Source: DAOVRD01 sp964521715
Lineage (GTDB): Bacteria > Planctomycetota > Brocadiia > SM23-32
Direction: 5' to 3'
Assembly: GCA_964521715.1 (NCBI GenBank)
Contig: CAZFSS010000001.1
Span: forward strand, 201,300 to 265,299
Length of the DNA: 64,000 bases
Positions 16,287 to 25,073 of the stretch are shown piece after piece. Both the position numbers and the translations under genes were made by a program. Below the pieces are notes generated by a model. It did not search any database, was not told the origin of the DNA, and saw nothing but the letters and a program-made list of their open reading frames with translations. Within the stretch, counting starts at the first letter, position 1; the number at the start of each line of letters is the position of its first letter.

Positions 16287-16329
16287 CATAGAAATCGCAC
16301 GCAGCGCGCCGCGGATCCCCAAGGCGGGC

Positions 16330-16358
16330 TTGACCGGCGTTGGGCAGGCGAGTAGAAT
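16330..16358 (+). promoter_or_regulatory. selA-selB promoter
   Basis: TTGACC (16330-16335), 17-base spacer, TAGAAT (16353-16358), about 60 bases before selA. It is back to back with the promoter of the UGA gene, so Sec machinery and a Sec target diverge from one intergenic region. Confidence 0.68.
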
Positions 16359-16416
16359 GCGCGCACGGCGCCGGGGCCGCCGTAAGTGACTTGTCTGCAA
16401 CCGCTAATGGCAGAGG

Positions 16417-17841
16417 GTGCCCGTGGACGCGCGCAGATCGGACATGCTGCGATGCATACCGTCGGTTGACAGCCTCCTGGCGGAGTTCGAACGGCAGGGC
16501 TGGGCCGCAGGGGCGCCGAGGCGACTCGTCGTCGAGGCGGTGCGCGCCGCCGTGGAGCAGACGCGGGAGCTCCTGCTCGCGGGGCAACAGATGGACGCCG
16601 GCGAGGAGGAGGTCGCAGCGGCTGTCGTGGCGCGGGCCAGGGAACGGCTGCGGGCGCTCTCGGGCCCTCACTACCGCCGGGTCATCAACGCCACGGGCAT
16701 AATCCTGCACACCGGCCTAGGGCGCGCCGTTCTGCCGCGACCGGCCTTGCAGCAGATCGAGCGGGAGTTATCGGGCTATTCGCTGCTCCAGCTGGGGATC
16801 CATAGCGGCAAGCGCAGCCGGCGCGACGAACGCATCGAGTGGCTTCTGCAGCAGTTGACCGGCGCAGAAGCGGCCACGGTTGTCAACAACAACGCCGCGG
16901 CCACGTTGCTGGTGCTGAGCGCCATCGCCGCGGGCAAGGAGGTGATCGTCTCCCGCGGGCAGCTCGTTGAGATCGGCGGCTCGTTCCGCCTTCCCGAGGT
17001 GATGGCGGCAAGCGGCGCGCGGCTCGTCGAAGTGGGCACGACCAACCGGACACACTTGCGCGACTACGAGAACGCCATATGCGAGAACACGGCCGCCATC
17101 CTGCGCGTGCATCCGAGCAACTACAGGATCGTGGGCTTCACGTCCGAGGTATCCCTGCCGGACCTCGTGCGGGTCGCGCATGAGGCCGGCCTCGTGCTCA
17201 TGGACGACGTGGGCGCCGGCTCGCTGATCGACTTCTCGCGGCTCGGCTTCGCCCCGGAACCCAACCTGCCCGCCTCCATTGCCGCGGGCGCCGACCTGGT
17301 GACCTCCAGCGCTGACAAGCTGATCGGGGCCTGCCAGGGAGGGATCATACTGGGCCGACGAGACCTGGTCGAAGCGGCCCGCCGCAATCCGCTGGCGCGG
17401 GCCGTCCGCGTGGGCAAGCTCAATCTGGCCGCCCTGGAGGCCACGCTGACGTTGTTCCTGGACGAAGGGCGGGCGTTGCAGGAGGTGCCGACGCTGCGGA
17501 TGGCCCTGCGCAGCCGCGCCGAGATCGCCGAGCAGGCCGAGCGGATGGCCGCCGCCCTGATTGAGCGCGCCTCCGGGCTGGCTGAGATCTCCGTCCAGGA
17601 CGGCGCCTCGCAGATGGGCAGCGGCTCCCTGCCGGAGCAGGACCTGCCCACCTGCCTGGTTGCCATCAGCCCTTGCGCCACCACGCCCGGCGAACTGGCC
17701 CTGCGCCTGCGCCAGAACGAGCCGCCCGTCTTCACCCGCATCCAGGACGAGAAGGTCCTCATCGACCCCCGGACGCTCCAGGAGGGCGAGGAGCGGACCG
17801 TCGTCGAGGCCGCCGCGCTGGCGCTGACGCAGCGTAGGTGA
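16417..17841 (+). CDS. selA: L-seryl-tRNA(Sec) selenium transferase
   Basis: 474 aa from GTG at 16417. PLP enzyme that turns Ser-tRNA(Sec) into Sec-tRNA(Sec) using selenophosphate. Landmarks: RVINATGIILHTGLGRA (88-104), VNNNAAATLL (156-165), the selenophosphate-site region KRSRRDE (132-138), DDVGAGS (263-269) and the Schiff-base K301 in SSADKLIGACQGG. Length is normal for bacterial SelA. selB starts four bases after its stop, so the pair forms one operon. Confidence 0.96.
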   Translation: MPVDARRSDMLRCIPSVDSLLAEFERQGWAAGAPRRLVVEAVRAAVEQTRELLLAGQQMDAGEEEVAAAVVARARERLRALSGPHYRRVINATGIILHTGLGRAVLPRPALQQIERELSGYSLLQLGIHSGKRSRRDERIEWLLQQLTGAEAATVVNNNAAATLLVLSAIAAGKEVIVSRGQLVEIGGSFRLPEVMAASGARLVEVGTTNRTHLRDYENAICENTAAILRVHPSNYRIVGFTSEVSLPDLVRVAHEAGLVLMDDVGAGSLIDFSRLGFAPEPNLPASIAAGADLVTSSADKLIGACQGGIILGRRDLVEAARRNPLARAVRVGKLNLAALEATLTLFLDEGRALQEVPTLRMALRSRAEIAEQAERMAAALIERASGLAEISVQDGASQMGSGSLPEQDLPTCLVAISPCATTPGELALRLRQNEPPVFTRIQDEKVLIDPRTLQEGEERTVVEAAALALTQRR

Positions 17842-17845
17842 GGCT

Positions 17846-19762
17846 GTGATGGCCCTCGAGCATCCCAACATCACGCTCGGCACGGCCGGGCACATTGACC
17901 ACGGCAAGACCGCCCTGGTGAAGTTCCTGACGGGCTGCGACACGGATCGGCTGCCTGCCGAGAAGGAACGCGGCATGTCCATAGACCTCGGCTTCGCCCC
18001 GTGCACCATCGGGGGGATGCAGGTGGGGATCGTGGACGTGCCGGGTCACGAGGATTTTATCAAGACGATGGTGGCCGGCGCGAGCGCGATGGACGGCGTG
18101 ATCTTCGTCGTGGCCGCCGACGACGGGGTGATGCCCCAGACGCGAGAGCACCTGGAGATCCTCACGCTGCTGGGCGTGCGCTACGGCCTGGTCGCGCTGA
18201 CCAAGATAGATCGCGTGGACTCGGGCGGGCTGGAGCTGGTGCGAGAGGAAGTGGCCGAGTTCCTGCGGGGCACCTTCCTTGAAGGGGCGCCCATCCTGGG
18301 CATGTGCAACCTGACGGGCGACGGGTTCACCGAGTTCTACACGGCGCTGGCGGACCTGGTCGGGAGCATATCGCCCAGGAGCACGGAGGGGGTGTTCCGC
18401 TTGCCCGTCGAGAGGGCGTTCTCCATCGCGGGATACGGCACCGTGGTGGCGGGCGTCCCGGTCTCGGGTTCGGCACGTGTCGGCGATGAGGTGGTCCTTC
18501 TGCCACATGGCGTGGCGGGGCGGATCCGCAGGATCGAGGTCTACGGCCGGCAGGCGGACGCGGTGATCGCCGGCCAGTGCGCCGGCCTGAACGTGAAGCA
18601 GTGGGACAGCAAGGCCGTCCAGCGGGGCAACACCGTCGCCAGCCCCGGGTACTTCGAGGCCGGGCAGTGGTTCGCGTGCACGCTGGAGCTGCTGCCCCGC
18701 CCGGGGCTCCTGCTGAAGACGGGCCAGCGCGTCAGGTTCCATACCGGCACGTCGGAGGTGGTGGCTTCCCTCTACTTCATGGAGGGCAATCGGCTCGGCG
18801 AGGGCGGGCGATGCCTGGCGCAGGTAAGGACGGCCGAACCGCTCGTGGCCGGTCCGCGCGACAGGTTCATCGTGCGGTCTCTCTCGCCTGCTCATACGAT
18901 CGGCGGGGGGACGATAATCGAGTGTATCCCCGGGCGGCTGCGCAGGAACCGCCCGGGCCTGCTGGAGGACCTGCGCAGGCGGGCGGAGGCGGTCCAGGCC
19001 GATGCGGACTTCGTCGAGTACTGCGTCCGCGACGCCGGTCTGCAGGGCGTCGGCCCCGGCGACCTGGCCATCCGCGCCAAGCTGCCTCGGCGTGCGCTCG
19101 AAGGCTTCCTCGGCGCGCTGGCCCGGGAGGGCAAGATCATCGCGTTGGGGGAGGACCTGTGTCTGCACGCCGAGAGCGCGGCGGAGGCGGCGAAGCTCGT
19201 CTCGCACGCCGTGGCCGCCCACCACGAAACCATGCCTCAGAGCCCGGGCATCGCGCTAGACGGGCTTCGCGAAGGGACGGGCCTGGCGTCGGCGGTGCAG
19301 GAATACGTCGTGCGGACCCTGACAGGGCAGGGGAAACTGAGCCTCCAGGATGGCAGGCTGGCGCTGCCCGGGCACCGCGTTGCGTTCAGCCCCGAAGAAC
19401 AAGGGCACCTGGAGGCCCTGGAGTCCGCCTTCTGCGCGGCGGGCCTCAGCCCTCCGCGCCCGGCGGAGGCTGTGGAGAGGAGCGGCCTGCCCAGGGACCG
19501 GGCGGAATGGGCGCTCCGGGTGCTGAAGGAGAGCGGCCGGCTCGTGGAAGTGGGGGAGGACCTGCTATTCCATCGGGACGCCGTCGACCGGGCGAGGCAG
19601 ATCCTGGTGGACTTCATCCGCCGGGAGGGCAAGCTCGAGAGCGTGAAGTTCAAGTATCTTCTGGACACGACCCGCAAGTTTGCCATCCCGTTGCTCGACT
19701 ACTTCGACCGCATCGGCGTGACGTCACGCGTCGGGCATACGCGCTACCTGAGAGGCCAATAA
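17846..19762 (+). CDS. selB: Selenocysteine-specific elongation factor
   Basis: 638 aa. GTG at 17846 precedes ATG at 17849; either may start. SelB carries Sec-tRNA to UGA codons marked by a SECIS hairpin. The GTPase domain has GHIDHGKT (15-22), the DVPGHEDF switch II and TKID; EF-Tu-like domains II and III follow (PVERAFSIAGYGTVVAG ...). The C-terminal third, from about 370, holds winged-helix repeats that bind SECIS RNA, ending in KFKYLLDTTRKFAIPLLDYFD, a conserved block. Length is full. Confidence 0.96.
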   Translation: MMALEHPNITLGTAGHIDHGKTALVKFLTGCDTDRLPAEKERGMSIDLGFAPCTIGGMQVGIVDVPGHEDFIKTMVAGASAMDGVIFVVAADDGVMPQTREHLEILTLLGVRYGLVALTKIDRVDSGGLELVREEVAEFLRGTFLEGAPILGMCNLTGDGFTEFYTALADLVGSISPRSTEGVFRLPVERAFSIAGYGTVVAGVPVSGSARVGDEVVLLPHGVAGRIRRIEVYGRQADAVIAGQCAGLNVKQWDSKAVQRGNTVASPGYFEAGQWFACTLELLPRPGLLLKTGQRVRFHTGTSEVVASLYFMEGNRLGEGGRCLAQVRTAEPLVAGPRDRFIVRSLSPAHTIGGGTIIECIPGRLRRNRPGLLEDLRRRAEAVQADADFVEYCVRDAGLQGVGPGDLAIRAKLPRRALEGFLGALAREGKIIALGEDLCLHAESAAEAAKLVSHAVAAHHETMPQSPGIALDGLREGTGLASAVQEYVVRTLTGQGKLSLQDGRLALPGHRVAFSPEEQGHLEALESAFCAAGLSPPRPAEAVERSGLPRDRAEWALRVLKESGRLVEVGEDLLFHRDAVDRARQILVDFIRREGKLESVKFKYLLDTTRKFAIPLLDYFDRIGVTSRVGHTRYLRGQ

Positions 19763-19769
19763 CGGTGCG

Positions 19770-22217
19770 TCAGCCGGACAGCCGGGGCACGACGGGCTCC
19801 GCACCCCAGGGGACGTTGTGGGACGGGGCGCAGGGCAGGCCGGGCCGGTAGGGCTGCGTGCCGGGGAAGGCGCCCGTCCGGAGCATATCATCGTAACGGC
19901 GGCCGTCCATCAGCAGCATCACCGCCGCCGTCGCGCCGTGGTTGAAGCCGATGCATGGCTCCGAGAAGTACCAGTTGATGCGCGTGTCCCGCCAGCGCCT
20001 CGCCACGAACCGCGACAGGTTGCCCGACTGGTCCACCGCCATGTAGGGCATGCAGCCGGGGAACCACGCCTTGCGCCGCGGCGTCCACTCCAGCATGTGG
20101 AACGGCGTGCTGACGCTCTCCGGCGCCACATTGGTAATGGTGCAGAGCCGGTAGCAGTTGCGCCCGCCGATGTAGTGCAGATACTCCTCGGCCAGCGCGC
20201 GGTAGCGCTCCTGCCCTGAGAACCGCCAGGCCGTCAGCAGCAGCCACGCCGTCTCGCCCATTCGCGCGGGACTGTGGAACCATCCGTGCGGGTAGACGGC
20301 CACGCCGTAGGGGTCCGCAGCGGACAGATCGAAGAGCACGTCGAGCTGGCCGATGAAGCGCTTGAGGAAGGAGTCGCGCAGTCCCGCGTCCGCGGCGGGA
20401 TCGAGCGAGTAGGAGATCCAGGCGAAGGGCGTGCAGTCGTCCTTCCAGGCGTTGCTGTCCCACTGCGGCTCCAGTCCCGCCAGCTCGGCGACGACGGCGT
20501 GGAAGGACGGGTCCTTGGTGAGGCGCCACAGCTCGACGGCCGCCCAGAGCACGTCGTCCTGCCAGTTCGCTCCGCGCCGGCCGGCCGCCTGGGCTTCGTT
20601 CGCCCGGGCCCAGTTCCAGGCGCGCATCGCGCAGTCCTGGTACGTCTGGGCCGCTTGGGCGTCGTACGCCTGGAGACATCGCGCCATCATGGCGAAGCAG
20701 GCGCAGATGCGCACGCTCTCGTCGTAGCTGAACCGATCGTCCCGGATGAAGCGCGGATCGGGGTCGTTCTCGTATCCGACGTCGTAGCCCTCCTCCGGGT
20801 TTCCGCCGCGCTTGCCCGTCATCAGGTATCCGAGGCAGGCGCCGTTGTCGAGCTGCACCTCGCGCAGGAACTCGACGTGCCACCGCACCTCGTCCAGCAG
20901 GTCGGGCACGCCGTTGCCGCTCTCGGGGATGTTGAGCTGTCCGTCGAATTGCTTCTCACGCGACATCTCCCAGGCCAGCAGCAGCGGCCCGATGCGGCTG
21001 GTGTGCGGGAAGATCCGTGAGTCACCGGCGTCGATCCAGCCGTGGCGGACGAGGCGCGTCTTGGACTCGTCGCTCGCGAAGGGGATCGGGTTCGTGTAGA
21101 TCTCGCCTCGCGCCCATTCGAACGCGTTCGCCGGCGGCAGCGCGCAGCCGTTCCGCTGGAAGAAGAAGAACCGACCCAGGTGGTAGAAGAGGTAGTCGTA
21201 GATACCCTCGTTGACAAAGAAGGGAACGGACGCGCCCACGCCGGGGACCTCCAGCACGTACCGGCCCGGCTGCGCGACCGGCGTGAAGTCCGCCTCGTAC
21301 ACCCACTCGCCGTAGACGATCGGCTCGAACGGCGCACGGAGCGTCAGTTGGCCTGTGTAGACAGGATCGCCGGCCACCCATAGGCCGGCTGCATCGACCG
21401 GGCGAACGACGAACCGCGCGCCGTCCAGCCCGAGCAGCCGGCTGCCGGCCACAAGGCCGACCTTGCGGCCCTGCGGCGCGTAGCCGACGTGGTCGACGCG
21501 GACCGGTCCGCGCTCCGGCTCCGGGCCGTCCGAGCGGAGCACGATGTTGTCCAGGTCCGCCTGTAGGCTGCCGGAGAACTTGTCCGAGCCGATCACGAGC
21601 CTTTCGGCCACGTAGAGCAGCGCCTCCGGCCCGCCCAGGTCCATGTCGGCGATGGGGATGACGACGTGCTGCCAGCCGTCGCCGTCTGCGAGGTAGGGAT
21701 CCATCGGCGTCAGGGGCGCGGGCTTTGCGGATCTATCAGTGCAGGCAAACGTGACGCCGAGCCCCCGGCCCCTGGCGTTGCCGCGCAGGTCGAACTCGAG
21801 CGCGCCCTGCGGCCGATATCCGTAGACGTCGAGGTACGGCTTGCAGCGGTCACGGGAACCGAGAGGCCCGATCAGCTCGGGCTGCAGCGTCACGCGCCAC
21901 GCGCTGTCCGGCGTTTCCGCGCTGAGGGCCAGCCGCAAGCCGCACTCGCCCTCCTTCGCCGCAGCAGCCGAGAGCAGGTCGCCGGAGCTGCCGAGCCCCG
22001 ACACCTTGCCGCCGAGCACCTCGCCCCAGGCGCAGTTGTCGCTCGGGCCCCAGGGATTCTGGCGCGTGACCTGCTCACGCAGGAAGACGATTTCCTGGAG
22101 GCGGGTCGCCTCGGCGACGCGCTCGGGCGTCCACTCCTGTGCAGTTGCCAGAGCGGGCAAGGACAGCGCGAGGACGAAACAGGCAGCCAGTGCCGTGCAG
22201 AATCCCGGGGCTTGCAT
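19770..22217 (-). CDS. GH9 family glycoside hydrolase, secreted (paralogue 1)
   Basis: 815 aa from ATG at 22217 (GGAGGTG nine bases upstream); signal peptide ends LPALATA. Order: a carbohydrate-binding-like beta domain (about 30-240), a cellulase N-terminal Ig-like domain (GPVRVDHVGYAPQGRKVGLV, about 245-340), and the (alpha/alpha)6 catalytic domain. The catalytic Asp motif WIDAGDSRIFPH is at about 392, and the proton-donor Glu is probably in WYFSEPCIGFN (about 752). GH9 enzymes cleave beta-1,4-glucans or related glycans; the substrate here is unknown. Paralogues lie at 50400-52849 and 52892-55351. It converges with selB with seven bases between. Confidence 0.86.
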   Translation of the reverse strand: MQAPGFCTALAACFVLALSLPALATAQEWTPERVAEATRLQEIVFLREQVTRQNPWGPSDNCAWGEVLGGKVSGLGSSGDLLSAAAAKEGECGLRLALSAETPDSAWRVTLQPELIGPLGSRDRCKPYLDVYGYRPQGALEFDLRGNARGRGLGVTFACTDRSAKPAPLTPMDPYLADGDGWQHVVIPIADMDLGGPEALLYVAERLVIGSDKFSGSLQADLDNIVLRSDGPEPERGPVRVDHVGYAPQGRKVGLVAGSRLLGLDGARFVVRPVDAAGLWVAGDPVYTGQLTLRAPFEPIVYGEWVYEADFTPVAQPGRYVLEVPGVGASVPFFVNEGIYDYLFYHLGRFFFFQRNGCALPPANAFEWARGEIYTNPIPFASDESKTRLVRHGWIDAGDSRIFPHTSRIGPLLLAWEMSREKQFDGQLNIPESGNGVPDLLDEVRWHVEFLREVQLDNGACLGYLMTGKRGGNPEEGYDVGYENDPDPRFIRDDRFSYDESVRICACFAMMARCLQAYDAQAAQTYQDCAMRAWNWARANEAQAAGRRGANWQDDVLWAAVELWRLTKDPSFHAVVAELAGLEPQWDSNAWKDDCTPFAWISYSLDPAADAGLRDSFLKRFIGQLDVLFDLSAADPYGVAVYPHGWFHSPARMGETAWLLLTAWRFSGQERYRALAEEYLHYIGGRNCYRLCTITNVAPESVSTPFHMLEWTPRRKAWFPGCMPYMAVDQSGNLSRFVARRWRDTRINWYFSEPCIGFNHGATAAVMLLMDGRRYDDMLRTGAFPGTQPYRPGLPCAPSHNVPWGAEPVVPRLSG

Positions 22218-22251
22218 CTTGCGCACCTCCGTTACAGGTCTTGGGGCGGCC

Positions 22252-22280
22252 AACCTACAGCCGGGCCCGTCCCTTGTCAA
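22252..22280 (-). promoter_or_regulatory. Promoter of GH9 paralogue 1
   Basis: Minus-strand TTGACA (22275-22280), 17-base spacer, TAGGTT (22252-22257), about 35 bases before the ATG at 22217. Confidence 0.6.
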
Positions 22281-22314
22281 GGAGTGAACACCCGGATGGA
22301 TGATCGGGCGCCCG

Positions 22315-25020
22315 TCACTCGGCGACGACCTCATACCACAGTGTCCGATGAGGCGGGCCGATCAGGAGCACCGCGTGCCCGTCCTGGTCCGGGCTGAGGG
22401 GCACCGGCTCACGCCGCTGCCCGCGTTCGTCCAGCGCCCAGGCCTTGACGCTTCCCGCGGGCAGGGGCAAGGTGATGCGGGCCGGGATGACTTCCACCAG
22501 CGTCGGCGGTTCGCCCCACTTGTCGCGCAGCGTCACGCGGTTGTCGCCCAGTTCCTCCCAGCCCCAATTCGTGTTCTCCGTGCGTCCCGCCGCCGTGATC
22601 AGCAGCCGGCAGGCCCCTGGCGAAGAGGTGGGCGCGAGGGGGGGCAAGCCGCCTTCCATCACCGTCACGGTGATCGCGCTGAAGCCCTTCTCGAGCGTGT
22701 CGCCGGGCTCGATGGTCACGCCCCCCAGATCGAACCGCTTGCCGGCGCCAAAGCCGACGACGGCTTTGCTGTCCGGGGTGTCCACGGTCACCACGCCGCG
22801 CCCTTTGGAGCTCACGTCCCAGACCAGTTCGCCCGTGTCGGAGACGAATCGGTCGCCCGTCGCGGGGGCCTGCTCGGGCCGCAGGGCATCCGCAGGCAGG
22901 CTCTGGCCCTCGGTGGCGATGGCGATCCGATGCACCAGGGCCGCTTCCGCCGCAACTCCGGCGGTGCCGGCGTGCACCAGCTCCCAGGGCCAACTCGACG
23001 GGAGCCGCTCCAGTTCCTTCTCTATGCCGACCTCAGCGACGACCTGCTGTTCGGCTGGCCGCACGTCGCCGCGCCGGAAGATCGCCATCGCGGGAACCAA
23101 GCCGGCCATCCGCACCGGATCCTGGTGGATGTTGAACCATTCCACGAAGCGGCGTTGGCCCCAGCCGTCTTCGCTGCCGTAGCGCGAGAGCGACAGGTAG
23201 TCCCAGTCCTGCAGGGAAGCATAGGCCGCGTAGAGGATGTCGGCTTCTGCGCCGTAGCTGTTGGGCGCGGCGTGGCCGTACTCGGTCACGCATTGGGGCT
23301 TGCCCAGGACATGGCGAAGGGCAATGTCGGACAGGTTCCCGCCCAGTTGGTTCACCATGGGGATGTTCCTGACGAACCAGTCTCTGGGGTCCCACGGGCG
23401 GTTGGGGAATTCGGGGTGCGTCCAGTACGCGTGCGCATCCGAGCAGTCCATGCCGGCCATCAGGTTGGGCGTGCTGCATCCGATGACGGTCCCGATCACC
23501 AGCCCTTTCACCTTCAGGTCGTCCTTGTAGTAGCGGTACATCGTTTGCCAGTAGTCGTTCTCGGTCTCCCAGAGGAAGCGGACCCAGTCGCGGCTGGCGT
23601 CGGCCGTGCGCCGACCCCCGGTGCGGGACAGCAGAAGCGGAACGGTACCGCCCTCGGCACTCTCGCCCTCGCTCAGGCCGATCAGCCCGCCCTCGCGGAA
23701 CGAGACGTCCGCCAGGTAGAAGACGCCGGCCGGCAGATCGAAGTCGAAGAGCACCCGCGCGTTGTCGTCGTCCGCGCCGGAGATGAAGCCGTAGCGGAAC
23801 TCCTGCCATTCGGTCGTCAGTTCTGCGGGGGCCGGGGACGCGAGGCGTTGCCACGGCGGATGCGCCTCCTCGAAGCCGACCTGGATGCCGAGCGGCTCCT
23901 CCGCCCTGGCCCGGAAGGACAGCGTGTAGGCCTTGCCCTCGCGGACGGCCAGATGCTGCTGCTCGAAGCGGATCGGCCATCCGCTCTCCGGCGGCTTGGT
24001 CACCGTCACGCGCACCGCCTGCCCGCCCTGTGGCGCGTTGGGGACGTCCTTCACTACGTCCATCCCTCCCTGGGCGTTGTGATGCAGCTCGATGAGCCAT
24101 TGGTCGAGCCCCGAAGCAAAGTCGCCGTCGACCAGCAGCTCGCGGCCGAGCGGCTCGGCCGTCCTGTCCCAAGCCTGGCGCAGCCGGTCCGTCGTGCCAT
24201 ATCGTTCCTTGAGCCATTCGTTCCACTGGCGCTGCAGATCGGCGAGGAAGACCTCCGGCAGACTGTCGAGCCGGCCGCCGAGCCAGGCATGCAGGAGGCC
24301 GTTCTCGTTGTGGATCTCGACGAACGCGACGGCCGGGTCTTCGGCGTAGGTCAGGCCGGTGTAGGCGTTGCGGTGCGTCAGCAGCTTGCGTGCGTAATCC
24401 TTCTGCAGCTCCAGCGCCGGCTCGTAGAAGAACCCCATGATGTTGCGGTCCGGCGCCTCGGGAATCTGGTCGATCTCGGCCGGGAGTCCGTCGTCCTTGT
24501 TGATATAACGATAGCAGAGCGTGTTCATGTTGACGTAGATGCCGTTCTTCTTGAGCTGAGCGATGAAGTAGTCCAGCCGGTCGAGGCCTTCGGGATCCAG
24601 GTCGCGGGTGTGCGCAGGACCGGCCGCGATGATGCCCCGGGGGTAGCGCGCCATGTCCATGATGTGGAACCGGACGATGTTGATGCCGAACTTCGCCGAG
24701 CGGGCGGCGATCTTCTCGGCGTTCGCCTTCTGCGGCACGGTGGCGCCGAAGGTCAAGTCCACGCCGAAGAAGCGGATGCGCTGTTGGCCGACGTAGAGGT
24801 GCCCGTCCTCGCCGACCCGTACGGGCCCGAACTTGCCGGCGGGCGCGTGGTTCCAGCCGCTCAGGTTCGTGACGCTCGGCGTCGCGTCGTCCCAGGGCAG
24901 CACGAAGGGACAGAGCCCGTCTCGCTGCTCTTGCGCGTGGGCCGCCGCGCACCATCCGCAGAGCAAGACCGAGCACGCAAGGCAGACGGCACACAGGGTT
25001 CCCGCTGACACTGAAGTCAT
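22315..25020 (-). CDS. Clan GH-A (GH5-like) hydrolase with carbohydrate-binding domain inserted in the barrel
   Basis: 901 aa, signal peptide ending AAAHA. The N-terminal half is a TIM barrel: FFGVDLTFGATVPQ and NIVRFHIMDMARYP fit cellulase-like clan-A enzymes. The acid/base Glu is probably in VEIHNENGLL (about 235) and the nucleophile in CVTEYGHAAP (about 580). Between them, residues about 296-440 form a CBM4/9-like jelly roll (LLVDGDFASGLDQWLIE ... AGVFYLADVSF), apparently nested in the catalytic domain. A beta-rich C-terminal domain follows from about 700. AGGAGGAA precedes the ATG. It is 53 bases behind the TolC-like gene, possibly on the same transcript. Substrate is not clear. Confidence 0.78.
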   Translation of the reverse strand: MTSVSAGTLCAVCLACSVLLCGWCAAAHAQEQRDGLCPFVLPWDDATPSVTNLSGWNHAPAGKFGPVRVGEDGHLYVGQQRIRFFGVDLTFGATVPQKANAEKIAARSAKFGINIVRFHIMDMARYPRGIIAAGPAHTRDLDPEGLDRLDYFIAQLKKNGIYVNMNTLCYRYINKDDGLPAEIDQIPEAPDRNIMGFFYEPALELQKDYARKLLTHRNAYTGLTYAEDPAVAFVEIHNENGLLHAWLGGRLDSLPEVFLADLQRQWNEWLKERYGTTDRLRQAWDRTAEPLGRELLVDGDFASGLDQWLIELHHNAQGGMDVVKDVPNAPQGGQAVRVTVTKPPESGWPIRFEQQHLAVREGKAYTLSFRARAEEPLGIQVGFEEAHPPWQRLASPAPAELTTEWQEFRYGFISGADDDNARVLFDFDLPAGVFYLADVSFREGGLIGLSEGESAEGGTVPLLLSRTGGRRTADASRDWVRFLWETENDYWQTMYRYYKDDLKVKGLVIGTVIGCSTPNLMAGMDCSDAHAYWTHPEFPNRPWDPRDWFVRNIPMVNQLGGNLSDIALRHVLGKPQCVTEYGHAAPNSYGAEADILYAAYASLQDWDYLSLSRYGSEDGWGQRRFVEWFNIHQDPVRMAGLVPAMAIFRRGDVRPAEQQVVAEVGIEKELERLPSSWPWELVHAGTAGVAAEAALVHRIAIATEGQSLPADALRPEQAPATGDRFVSDTGELVWDVSSKGRGVVTVDTPDSKAVVGFGAGKRFDLGGVTIEPGDTLEKGFSAITVTVMEGGLPPLAPTSSPGACRLLITAAGRTENTNWGWEELGDNRVTLRDKWGEPPTLVEVIPARITLPLPAGSVKAWALDERGQRREPVPLSPDQDGHAVLLIGPPHRTLWYEVVAE

Positions 25021-25073
25021 GGCTTCCTCCTACGAAACAGACCGCCGGCTCACATCGTGACGGCGTCAGTCCT

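Noticed and set aside
22300..25008. A 902-codon plus-strand open frame opposite the GH5-like gene
   Set aside because: It is the antisense frame of a gene with signal peptide, ribosome site and catalytic motifs; its own translation is His/Arg/Ala-rich with no fold motifs. High GC removes stops.
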